A stretch of 64,000 nt of DNA from Psychrobacter sp. JB385 (GTDB taxonomy: Bacteria > Pseudomonadota > Gammaproteobacteria > Pseudomonadales > Moraxellaceae), in the NCBI RefSeq assembly GCF_900163785.1, contig NZ_FUKN01000012.1:124001-188000 (forward strand), written 5' to 3'. Below, piece by piece: positions 56,948 to 64,000 of this stretch. Below the pieces are notes generated by a model. That model was given only the letters and a program-made list of their open reading frames with translations, did no database searches and was not told the origin of the DNA. Position numbers and translations under genes: made by a program. Every line of letters starts with the position of its first letter. The stretch's first letter is position 1.

Positions 56948-58597
56948 ATGTATGCCACTACAAGGATGATGAATATGCTTGATATGACTTCTGCCAAACA
57001 GGCGATTAAAGATCGTTTAAAACTGAATAAATCCTCATCAAACATGCCAGTAGATTATGAGGTGCTGATCATTGGAGCAGGTCTTGCGGGCGTTGGTATG
57101 GCGTGTCGTTTACAGCAACGACAGCATAAGAGTAGGTTTGGTCGTAAAAGCGCCAATAAGGCAAAACGCAACCAGCCTTATAAGAAAAAGACGGCTCATC
57201 AGTTTGTGATATTAGAAAAACGGACAGATTTGGGCGGCACGTGGGATTTATTTACCTATCCTGGAGTTCGCTCTGACTCTGATGCCTTGACGTTTGGCTA
57301 TGGCTTTCGTCCATGGCTGGATCACAGAATGCTGGCAAAAGGCGCGGATATCAAACGCTATATTGCCGATACTGCGCGCGAATTTGGGGTGACAGAGCAC
57401 ATTCGTTACCAGCATGAGGTGCAGCAGCTGTCTTGGTCACGTACGACTCAGCGTTGGACAGCGATAGTAAAAAACCATAGTAGTGGCGAAGTGTTTGCGC
57501 TAACCGCCAATTTTGTGGTGGGGGCTACTGGTTATTACGATTATGAGCAGGGCTATCGCCCTTACTTTGAGAAAGAAGAGACGTTTTTGGGTCAGATAGT
57601 GCATCCGCAGCATTGGCAAAACGTTCATTACCATGACAAAAAAGTAGTGATCATTGGTAGTGGTGCCACGGCGATGACGCTGTTGCCAGCGCTAGTGAGT
57701 GAGGACAGTGAGCAGTGCGCACGGCATGTGACGTTATTGCAGCGTACGCCCACTTATGTGGCTAGCGTACCGGGTGATGATTATGCTATCGACTGGCTAT
57801 CGGGCAAGTTTTCTCCTTTATCAAAAGAGCAGGCCTATACTGTACTGCGCGTCCGTAATGTACTGATGCAACAAAGCCTTTATCGAGCAGCTATCTTTGC
57901 ACCAAAAGCCATGAAAGCGATATTAAAACATGGGGTTAAAAAAGAATTAAAAGGCAGTAACGTGGACGTGGGGCATTTTTCACCCGATTATAATCCTTGG
58001 GATGAGCGCTTATGTGCCGTGCCAGATAGTGATTTATTCCATGCGTTACATCATGAGCGTGCCGATATCGTCACCGATCAAATAGATCACTTTACGCAAA
58101 CAGGAATCAAGCTGAAATCAGGCAAGCATTTAGAGGCCGATATCATCGTCACGGCGACGGGTCTCAAAATACAAATGCTTGGCGGTGCCAGCGTATATAT
58201 CGATGGTCAGGCAGTCGATATTGGCAATCGCATGACTTACAAGGCGACCATGATTGAAGGGATACCAAATATGGTCGCTCTGTTCGGCTATACCAACGCC
58301 TCGTGGACACTAAAAATTGATCTGGCATGTCAGTATGTCATACGCCTGCTGGACTATATGCATAAGCATCATTATCAAGTGGCAATACCACAAGCAAGAA
58401 CCGACCATAGCGAGGCGTACATTCAAGAAGACACCGTGATGGGAGCGTTATCGGCAGGATATGTGAAACGAGCAGTAGACGAGCTGCCCAAACAAGGCGA
58501 TCGCTATCCTTGGTACGTGACCAACAATTATCTTAGCGACCGTGTCATGCTCAAATACCGTCAGATAAAAGATGAGTGGTTGCAGTTTAGTCGTTAA
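56948..58597 (+). CDS. Flavin-containing monooxygenase, Baeyer-Villiger type
   Basis: The FAD-binding Rossmann motif is IIGAGLAGVGMACRL near residue 42, the NADPH motif is IIGSGATAM near 235, and between them lies FLGQIVHPQHW, the Baeyer-Villiger/FMO fingerprint. Such enzymes oxidise ketones or heteroatoms with NADPH and oxygen. An unusual basic stretch of about 25 residues (RQHKSRFGRKSANKAKRNQ) interrupts the FAD domain between the first helix and LEKRTDLGGTW. The start is uncertain: ATG at 56948, 56966, 56969 and 56975 are all in frame, the last well placed after AAGG. The substrate is unknown. The frame is complete. Confidence 0.87.
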   Translation: MYATTRMMNMLDMTSAKQAIKDRLKLNKSSSNMPVDYEVLIIGAGLAGVGMACRLQQRQHKSRFGRKSANKAKRNQPYKKKTAHQFVILEKRTDLGGTWDLFTYPGVRSDSDALTFGYGFRPWLDHRMLAKGADIKRYIADTAREFGVTEHIRYQHEVQQLSWSRTTQRWTAIVKNHSSGEVFALTANFVVGATGYYDYEQGYRPYFEKEETFLGQIVHPQHWQNVHYHDKKVVIIGSGATAMTLLPALVSEDSEQCARHVTLLQRTPTYVASVPGDDYAIDWLSGKFSPLSKEQAYTVLRVRNVLMQQSLYRAAIFAPKAMKAILKHGVKKELKGSNVDVGHFSPDYNPWDERLCAVPDSDLFHALHHERADIVTDQIDHFTQTGIKLKSGKHLEADIIVTATGLKIQMLGGASVYIDGQAVDIGNRMTYKATMIEGIPNMVALFGYTNASWTLKIDLACQYVIRLLDYMHKHHYQVAIPQARTDHSEAYIQEDTVMGALSAGYVKRAVDELPKQGDRYPWYVTNNYLSDRVMLKYRQIKDEWLQFSR

Positions 58598-58732
58598 AAC
58601 AAATACAGGGCGTTATCAGGCAGAACGGGTACAAATTTTTCTTGATGGTTGTGCCTATAGCGGAAGAGGATGCGTAACCTTTATCCCAGTTCTGCTCATT
58701 CCTTTTATCCCAATCTAATGCTGTATTGACCT

Positions 58733-58762
58733 AGCCACAGCCAAGTATCTAAGGCTGCGGCT
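58733..58762 (-). terminator. Weak hairpin after the hydroxyacid dehydrogenase gene
   Basis: AGCC-A-CAGCC pairs with GGCTG-C-GGCT with one mismatch around a 10-nt loop, between two convergent genes. No clear U-tract follows on either strand. Confidence 0.35.
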
Positions 58763-58767
58763 ATCAG

Positions 58768-59715
58768 TTATTTCGACTGCTTATCAATAAAATCAGTCAC
58801 TTGCTTACTCAATATTTGCCATAATGTCTCTTGCGCGCTTTTGCTGCCCCAAGCATTGTGCGGGCTAAATATCACACGTGGATGATTGGCAAGGGTGAGT
58901 AACGGATCATCATTTGCGATTGGCTCTTGTTCAAATACGTCACTGGCGTAACCGCTGATTTGCTCATGGTTGATGGCATTAGTCAGTGCTTGGCTATCCA
59001 CAACTCCGCCTCGCGCCACATTAACGATAAGTGGCTTTTTGGTCATTTTTGCCAATGTGTCTTTATTAATCAGATGCTGGGTTTTTTCATTCAATGGGCA
59101 ATGCAAAGTAAGGACATCGGCACGGGCAAGGACGTCATCAAATGCGGTATAGTCCTCGTTACGAGGCGTTTGCCCTTGATGCTCGGCCCATAAGACGGTC
59201 ATACCAAAAGCGCGCGCAATGTCAGTGACGCGTTTGCCAATGGTGCCGACGCCAATAATACCAAGCGTTTTGTCTTCTAAATCTATGAGCGGAATATCAA
59301 GCAGACAAAAATTGCCATTGGCAAGCCATGTGCCATCAGCGACTTTTTGATGATAATGAATACCAGCACGCATCGCAGTCAGCATCAGCATAAAGGTATG
59401 CTCAGGGACGCTTTTGACGGCATACCCAGCGACATTGTAAAGTGCGACATTGTGCTTGTCGCAAGCGCCTTGATCGACGTTGTTCATGCCAGTGGCTGTC
59501 AGCTGAATGAGCTTGAGCTTGGGCAAGCTTTCGATGACGTCAGCGCCAATTTGGACTTTATTGGTAATGATGATATCAGCATCTTTACAACGCTCAATAA
59601 TGGTATTCGTGTCTTTTGGCGTGTCGTTATAAGTGATGTAATCGCTTACTCCTGCTGGTGCAGGCAAGTCAATGCCATCAGAAAAAGTGCCTTTGTCTAA
59701 AAAAACCGCTTGCAT
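58768..59715 (-). CDS. D-2-hydroxyacid dehydrogenase (HprA-like)
   Basis: The 315-residue enzyme reduces 2-keto acids or oxidises D-2-hydroxyacids using NAD(P). The nucleotide-binding motif is IIGVGTIGKR near residue 150, with catalytic Arg in NVARGGVVD near 235, Glu in FEQEP near 264 and His in SPHNAWGS near 287. The overall pattern resembles glycerate/hydroxypyruvate reductase, but the substrate cannot be settled by inspection. It stands alone, divergent from rapA. Confidence 0.87.
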   Translation of the reverse strand: MQAVFLDKGTFSDGIDLPAPAGVSDYITYNDTPKDTNTIIERCKDADIIITNKVQIGADVIESLPKLKLIQLTATGMNNVDQGACDKHNVALYNVAGYAVKSVPEHTFMLMLTAMRAGIHYHQKVADGTWLANGNFCLLDIPLIDLEDKTLGIIGVGTIGKRVTDIARAFGMTVLWAEHQGQTPRNEDYTAFDDVLARADVLTLHCPLNEKTQHLINKDTLAKMTKKPLIVNVARGGVVDSQALTNAINHEQISGYASDVFEQEPIANDDPLLTLANHPRVIFSPHNAWGSKSAQETLWQILSKQVTDFIDKQSK

Positions 59716-60098
59716 GCGTCATCCTCAGTTATTGTTTTGAATTTATATTGAAAACATTGAGCGTCTTAATGTAGCACGTGACAATGTTTAGTGAAATCTT
59801 AGCTTAGTGAAATATTAGCTTGATCAAATCTTATCTTAGTCAGGTTTAAGTCAAAACCGAATCTGCTAAATATCTTATAATATCAATGGCTATCGTAAGC
59901 CCTCTCTTGAAAATTCAACTTAACGCACTCATCTAGCCGCTAACGTTATATAATGGTTCGGTTTAATGGCTGGTTTGTTTTATGTGAGCGTATCACGCAT
60001 TCGATTTTTGATGCAGTGCTGCGTGAATCACTTTAGCCATATTATAGCCACCATCGCTATTTATTTTCTTATCATCTGAGTACAAAAGACATCGCCCT
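59716..60098. other. Divergent intergenic region before rapA
   Basis: This 383-bp gap contains a run of near-repeats of AGCTTAGTGAAAT-like sequence around 59800-59840 and presumably promoters for both genes. I see no gene. Confidence 0.45.
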
Positions 60099-62987
60099 AT
60101 GACTATTTCTATTGCTTCATTGCACAGCACCGAATTCGCCGTTGGTCAACGTTATTTATCTGATACGGAGTCCGAGCTGGGCTTGGGTGTGGTCATCGAT
60201 GTAGACGACCGATGTGTCCATATTTTATTTCCTCAAAGTGAAGAGACACGCGTCTATGCCAAAAACTCTGCGCCTTTATCACGCGTGGTGTTCAAAATTG
60301 GCGACAGCATTTATGACCAAGACGGCAAATGCTATACAGTCAATGCGGTTGACGAAGTCATGGGCGTACTCAAGTACGGTGTCGATGAGCACGAAAGAGG
60401 CATCATGGAGACCCGTCTGGCAGCCAATATTACGCTAGCAAAGCCGCTTGAGCGTCTGCTCGCAGGTCGTATTGAGCGTGGTGATTGGTACGAGCTGCGT
60501 CAAGATATCTTGCGTATGCAATCAGCGCTCGCTGGTCATCCGTTAAAAGGGTTGATGGGCGCACGCGTCGATATTATCGAACATCAGCTCTATATCGCGC
60601 ATGAAGTGGGCAAACGTATCGCGCCACGTGTATTGCTAGCCGATGAAGTTGGCCTTGGTAAAACCATTGAAGCGGGTTTGATTATTCATCAGCAGCTACT
60701 GACAGGCAAGGCTGAGCGTGTGCTTATCCTTGTACCAGACAGTTTGCAATATCAGTGGATGATTGAGCTGCGTCGCCGTTTTAATCTGAACTTTGCGTTG
60801 TTTGATTTGGTACGTACTGCTGCGATCAAAGAGCACGATCCTGAACAAAACGTCTTTGCCACTGAGCAATGTATCATCGCTGGTATGGATCTATTGCTTG
60901 ACCATCCTGATCTATATGACCAAGCGATGGATGCTGGGTTTGATTTGTTGGTGGTCGATGAGGCGCATCACTTGCATTGGGATGAAGCGCAAGGCGGCAA
61001 CGACAAATACGATTTGATTGCGGACTTTGCAGAAGAGACACCGGGCGTCATGCTATTGACCGCGACCCCTGAGCAGCTTGGCGCGCAAAGTCACTTTGCC
61101 CGTTTGCGTCTGCTTGATCCTGATCGTTTTGATGATCTCGACGAGTTCATCGATGGTCAAGAAGCATTTGCTGAAACAGCGGCAGTCGCTGGCGTATTGA
61201 TAGAAGATAAGCCGTTGAGCGACGGTCAAATCACAGCCTTAAGTAGCTTATTGGATATTAATCTGGATGAGCTGGCCACCATCAACGACGATGAAAAATT
61301 GCGTACTTATGCGCTGAATGAGTTACTCGATCGTCATGGTACGGGCCGTATTTTGTTCCGCAATACGCGTGAGAGTGTAAAAGGCTTTTATGGGCGTAGC
61401 AGTCAGCCTTATCCGCTGCCACTGCCCGACGCATGGAGAGACAGTTATCAAACCAATGGCAAATTGCGTGAGCAGCTATGGGGCGAAGAGAATCAGCCTG
61501 ATGGCGGCTGGTTAGAAGATGATCCACGTGTGCCTTGGTTGATTGACATCTTAAAAGGCGACCTCAAACACAATAAAGTATTATTGATTGCGCGTAGTGG
61601 CGCAACGGTTGAGAGTTTAGAGGCCGTGTTGCGCTTACATGCCGGCATTAAGACAGCTATCTTTACTGAGCAAATGACTCTGCTTGAGCGTGACCAAGCG
61701 GCTGCGTTCTTCGCCGATAGCGAAGGCGCACAGATATTATTGTGCTCAGAGATTGGTTCTGAAGGTCGTAACTTTCAGTTTGCAAGCCAGCTGATATTGT
61801 GGGATTTGCCTGCCAACCCAGACACGCTAGAGCAGCGTATTGGTCGCCTAGATCGTATTGGGCAAACACAGCAAATCATGCTGCATGTGCCTTATGTACA
61901 AGGCACGGCGCAAGAGCGTTTGTACCAGTGGTACAACGATGCGCTGAATATGTTTAATCAGATTTCACCGACTGCCCAAAGCGTGCAAGAGCAGTATATC
62001 CAAGAGTTGAAGCCAATGCTTGAGGGTACGGATACTGATGACAATCGCACCACCTTACAAAATGTGATTGCAGAGGCGCTACAGACACGTTTGGGGCTAG
62101 AAGCTCAGCTACAAGCTGGCCGTGATCGTCTGCTTGAATACAATTCTTGCCGTCCGCGCGTTGCAGGGCGTATCGCTGATGCCATGCGTGATTTTGACAG
62201 TCACAATCTATTGCCGCAATTTATCGAGCGCTTCTTTGCCTCAGCCAATATCGATCACAATATTCAACGTGATGGCTCATGGGTCATTGCCCCGATTGAT
62301 AGCACCGAGATCAGTGATTATATCGATGGCTTGCCACTGGGTGACGAAGATGGCATGACGCTGACTTTTGAGCGTGAGCAAGCGTTACAGCGTGAAGATA
62401 TTGACTTTATCACGCATGAGCATCCATTGATGCGTGCCATCTATGAGCTGGCGAGCACCAGCACCTTTGGTAATACCACGGTTGCCATGCTAAAGAGTGC
62501 GGCGGTGCCACAAGGCATGGTATTGCTAGAAGTGAACTTCCGTGTTGAAGCCATCGCACCAAAAGTACTGAATCTGCCAGCGACCTTGACCACGCAAAAC
62601 ATTCGCGTCTTTATCAGTGAGCAGGGCAGTGACTTGTCAGCCCGTATCAGCGCTGACATGATTATGCCGCACATTGAGCGTTTGGATAAAAACCGCGCGC
62701 GCCAAGTGATTAAAGTGCGTGGCGACGTGATTGAGCAGCGTTATTATGAAGCCGAAGACATTGCTCGTGAGCAATTAACAGAGATTGGCGCACAGGCAAG
62801 CGCGCGTTTTAGCCAGCAATGGTCACGTGAAATCAAACGCCTCAAGCATCTGCAAACCATCAATCCTAACGTACGCCCTGAAGAGATTGAGCGTCTAGAG
62901 CAGCTAAAAGCCCAGGGTGAGCAAGCGCTTGGTAATTTATCCTTAGTGCCAGATTCTATTCGCGTATTGGTCGCCGTAAAACCGTAA
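60099..62987 (+). CDS. rapA: RNA polymerase-associated ATPase RapA
   Basis: RapA (HepA) is a Swi2/Snf2-type ATPase that recycles RNA polymerase. The N-terminal tandem Tudor-like region starts with FAVGQRYLSDTESELGLGVV, Walker A is LADEVGLGKTIEAG near residue 180, the DEAH box is VVDEAHHLHW near 286, and motifs V and VI appear as LLCSEIGSEGRNFQF and LEQRIGRLDRIGQ. The 962-residue length matches E. coli (968). A clear terminator follows. Confidence 0.98.
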   Translation: MTISIASLHSTEFAVGQRYLSDTESELGLGVVIDVDDRCVHILFPQSEETRVYAKNSAPLSRVVFKIGDSIYDQDGKCYTVNAVDEVMGVLKYGVDEHERGIMETRLAANITLAKPLERLLAGRIERGDWYELRQDILRMQSALAGHPLKGLMGARVDIIEHQLYIAHEVGKRIAPRVLLADEVGLGKTIEAGLIIHQQLLTGKAERVLILVPDSLQYQWMIELRRRFNLNFALFDLVRTAAIKEHDPEQNVFATEQCIIAGMDLLLDHPDLYDQAMDAGFDLLVVDEAHHLHWDEAQGGNDKYDLIADFAEETPGVMLLTATPEQLGAQSHFARLRLLDPDRFDDLDEFIDGQEAFAETAAVAGVLIEDKPLSDGQITALSSLLDINLDELATINDDEKLRTYALNELLDRHGTGRILFRNTRESVKGFYGRSSQPYPLPLPDAWRDSYQTNGKLREQLWGEENQPDGGWLEDDPRVPWLIDILKGDLKHNKVLLIARSGATVESLEAVLRLHAGIKTAIFTEQMTLLERDQAAAFFADSEGAQILLCSEIGSEGRNFQFASQLILWDLPANPDTLEQRIGRLDRIGQTQQIMLHVPYVQGTAQERLYQWYNDALNMFNQISPTAQSVQEQYIQELKPMLEGTDTDDNRTTLQNVIAEALQTRLGLEAQLQAGRDRLLEYNSCRPRVAGRIADAMRDFDSHNLLPQFIERFFASANIDHNIQRDGSWVIAPIDSTEISDYIDGLPLGDEDGMTLTFEREQALQREDIDFITHEHPLMRAIYELASTSTFGNTTVAMLKSAAVPQGMVLLEVNFRVEAIAPKVLNLPATLTTQNIRVFISEQGSDLSARISADMIMPHIERLDKNRARQVIKVRGDVIEQRYYEAEDIAREQLTEIGAQASARFSQQWSREIKRLKHLQTINPNVRPEEIERLEQLKAQGEQALGNLSLVPDSIRVLVAVKP

Positions 62988-63366
62988 ACTTAAAACAAAA
63001 AAACGAGATGTCATCAAACATCTCGTTTTTTATTATTCATCTCACTAACGTAAATAGGGCGTTTTGTATCAGCGCCATTAAATAAATCGAGTGATACTTG
63101 TAAGTAAGCGCTTAGTCTCTAGTCAAAGCCACCAATATTGGGTAAGATGTTTACCTTGCCAAATTGTAACACATACCTAGGTAATGAATGCTTAGTGATA
63201 GCACTGCTATGACTGTATTTTCTGTTCTAAAATCTCACTTGTGTGCTTTAACAAGTGATTTCATATTATTGTAAATTCAAACGCAACGGATCTGTCGCAA
63301 TATCATAACCTTATTGATATCGATAGCTGCTGTGCGTTTTTTATAAAAATAAGGAAACATATCGTC
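62988..63366. other. Intergenic region rapA-tesB
   Basis: This 379-bp region contains the rapA terminator at its start and otherwise A/T-rich sequence, presumably with the tesB promoter. No gene is seen. Confidence 0.5.
63001..63032 (+). terminator. Terminator after rapA
   Basis: AAACGAGATGT and ACATCTCGTTT pair perfectly around a 6-nt loop, followed by a run of T. Confidence 0.93.
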
Positions 63367-64000
63367 ATGTCCGATTATTCGCAACTGATTGATGAGCTGC
63401 TTGCTACGGTAGCGCTTATTGAAGTGACCCCCGATGTTTTTGAGGGTAAAAGCCATGACTATGTTGGCAGTCGTATTTTTGGCGGACAAGTACTCGCCCA
63501 AGCGATGATGGCCGCAGCGCATACGCTAGATCAAGACAAGCCATGTCATTCATTGCATGGATATTTTTTGCGTGGTGGTGATATCAATCAGCCTGTCATC
63601 TATCAAGTGCGCCGATTGCGAGATGGTCGCAGCCTGTCAGCGCGTGAAGTGACGGCGATTCAATACAAAGAAGCACGCGGCAAACCACCAGTGGAGCAAG
63701 TCATATTTTCGATGATTGCCTCGTTTTCACCGATGGAAGAGGGGCTTGAATATCAAGAAGATATGCCTGTCTACCCGCCGCCCGAAGATTTGCTGGCAGA
63801 GCAGGATTTAAAAGAAGAATACGTGGGTAAAGTGCCAGATGCGCTCAAAGCGCGTTTTATGCGTCGTCGCCATGTGGAGATTAAACCAGTCAAACCGCGT
63901 GACCCGATTCATCCTGAGCCTATGAAACCCAAACAAGCCAACTGGTTGCGTATTCGTGAGCTGGGCAATCAGCCCGTTGCTATTCAACAAGCACTTCTCG
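63367..64000 (+). CDS. tesB: Acyl-CoA thioesterase II (partial, cut by window end)
   Basis: The frame starts with ATG at 63367 (MSDYSQLIDELLATVALIEV) and runs open to the window end, giving 211 residues of an expected 290 or so. SRIFGGQVLAQAMMAAA and HSLHGYFLRGGDINQPVIYQ match the first hotdog domain of TesB, which hydrolyses medium- and long-chain acyl-CoA. Compared with E. coli, about ten residues are inserted after TAIQ (YKEARGKPPVEQ). The second hotdog domain with the catalytic Asp/Thr/Gln lies beyond the window. Confidence 0.92.
   Translation, partial: MSDYSQLIDELLATVALIEVTPDVFEGKSHDYVGSRIFGGQVLAQAMMAAAHTLDQDKPCHSLHGYFLRGGDINQPVIYQVRRLRDGRSLSAREVTAIQYKEARGKPPVEQVIFSMIASFSPMEEGLEYQEDMPVYPPPEDLLAEQDLKEEYVGKVPDALKARFMRRRHVEIKPVKPRDPIHPEPMKPKQANWLRIRELGNQPVAIQQALL

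Overview
The window looks like ordinary chromosome of a gammaproteobacterium of the family Moraxellaceae, most likely Psychrobacter. The basis is protein resemblance recalled from family knowledge: a BfmR/BfmS-type two-component pair very like that of Acinetobacter, murD-ftsW standing apart from a full dcw cluster, and gene groupings typical of Moraxellaceae. Intergenic regions are long and A/T-rich. No search was run, so the genus is an inference. I see no rRNA, tRNA, prophage, insertion sequence, integron, CRISPR array or defence island; nearly everything is core genome.

Layout. 1-4.9 kb: end of an unidentified membrane protein, murD and ftsW (cell wall and division), then gluQRS and dksA on the minus strand with a terminator between them. 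5.3-9.8 kb: cAMP phosphodiesterase cpdA, then a zinc uptake locus, zur-znuC-znuB (minus) divergent from znuA (plus) around a near-ideal Zur operator. 10.1-18.3 kb: atpI and the F1Fo ATP synthase operon atpBEFHAGDC, with unusually long, structured spacers and an enlarged delta subunit. 18.9-23.5 kb: bfmR and bfmS, each apparently its own transcription unit, a 59-residue membrane microprotein, and an EnvZ-like kinase without an adjacent ompR. 23.9-26.4 kb: rpsP-rimM-trmD-rplS. 26.6-31.1 kb: a DUF4442 hotdog protein, a DUF3360 membrane protein, uvrC. 31.2-33.7 kb: lgt-thyA-folA (minus). 34.1-38.8 kb: a secreted DUF4139 protein, an NRDE/TANGO2 protein, rppH, an OsmC-like protein and a MAPEG protein. 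38.8-45.0 kb, all minus: a FadM/YbgC-like thioesterase, hisIE, tatA-tatB-tatC, a compact UvrD-type helicase, dusC. 45.5-50.6 kb: rpmI-rplT-pheS-pheT-ihfA, a translation cluster lacking thrS-infC. 50.9-55.6 kb: two small lipoproteins, a YpfJ-type zinc peptidase, rho, trxA. 56.0-64.0 kb: an RluA-family pseudouridine synthase, a flavin monooxygenase, a D-2-hydroxyacid dehydrogenase, rapA, and the start of tesB cut by the window edge.

The genes mostly serve housekeeping: envelope synthesis, energy conversion, translation and RNA modification, transcription termination and recycling (rho, rapA, dksA), redox (trxA), protein export (tat) and zinc homeostasis. No dramatic new system is evident. The observations most worth checking are regulatory or small: hairpins inside the atp and rpsP operons, the 59-residue membrane protein after bfmS, the split bfmR/bfmS arrangement, the orphan EnvZ, the dksA-gluQRS terminator, a long perfect hairpin after rppH, and a perfect 32-bp tandem duplication after rplT.
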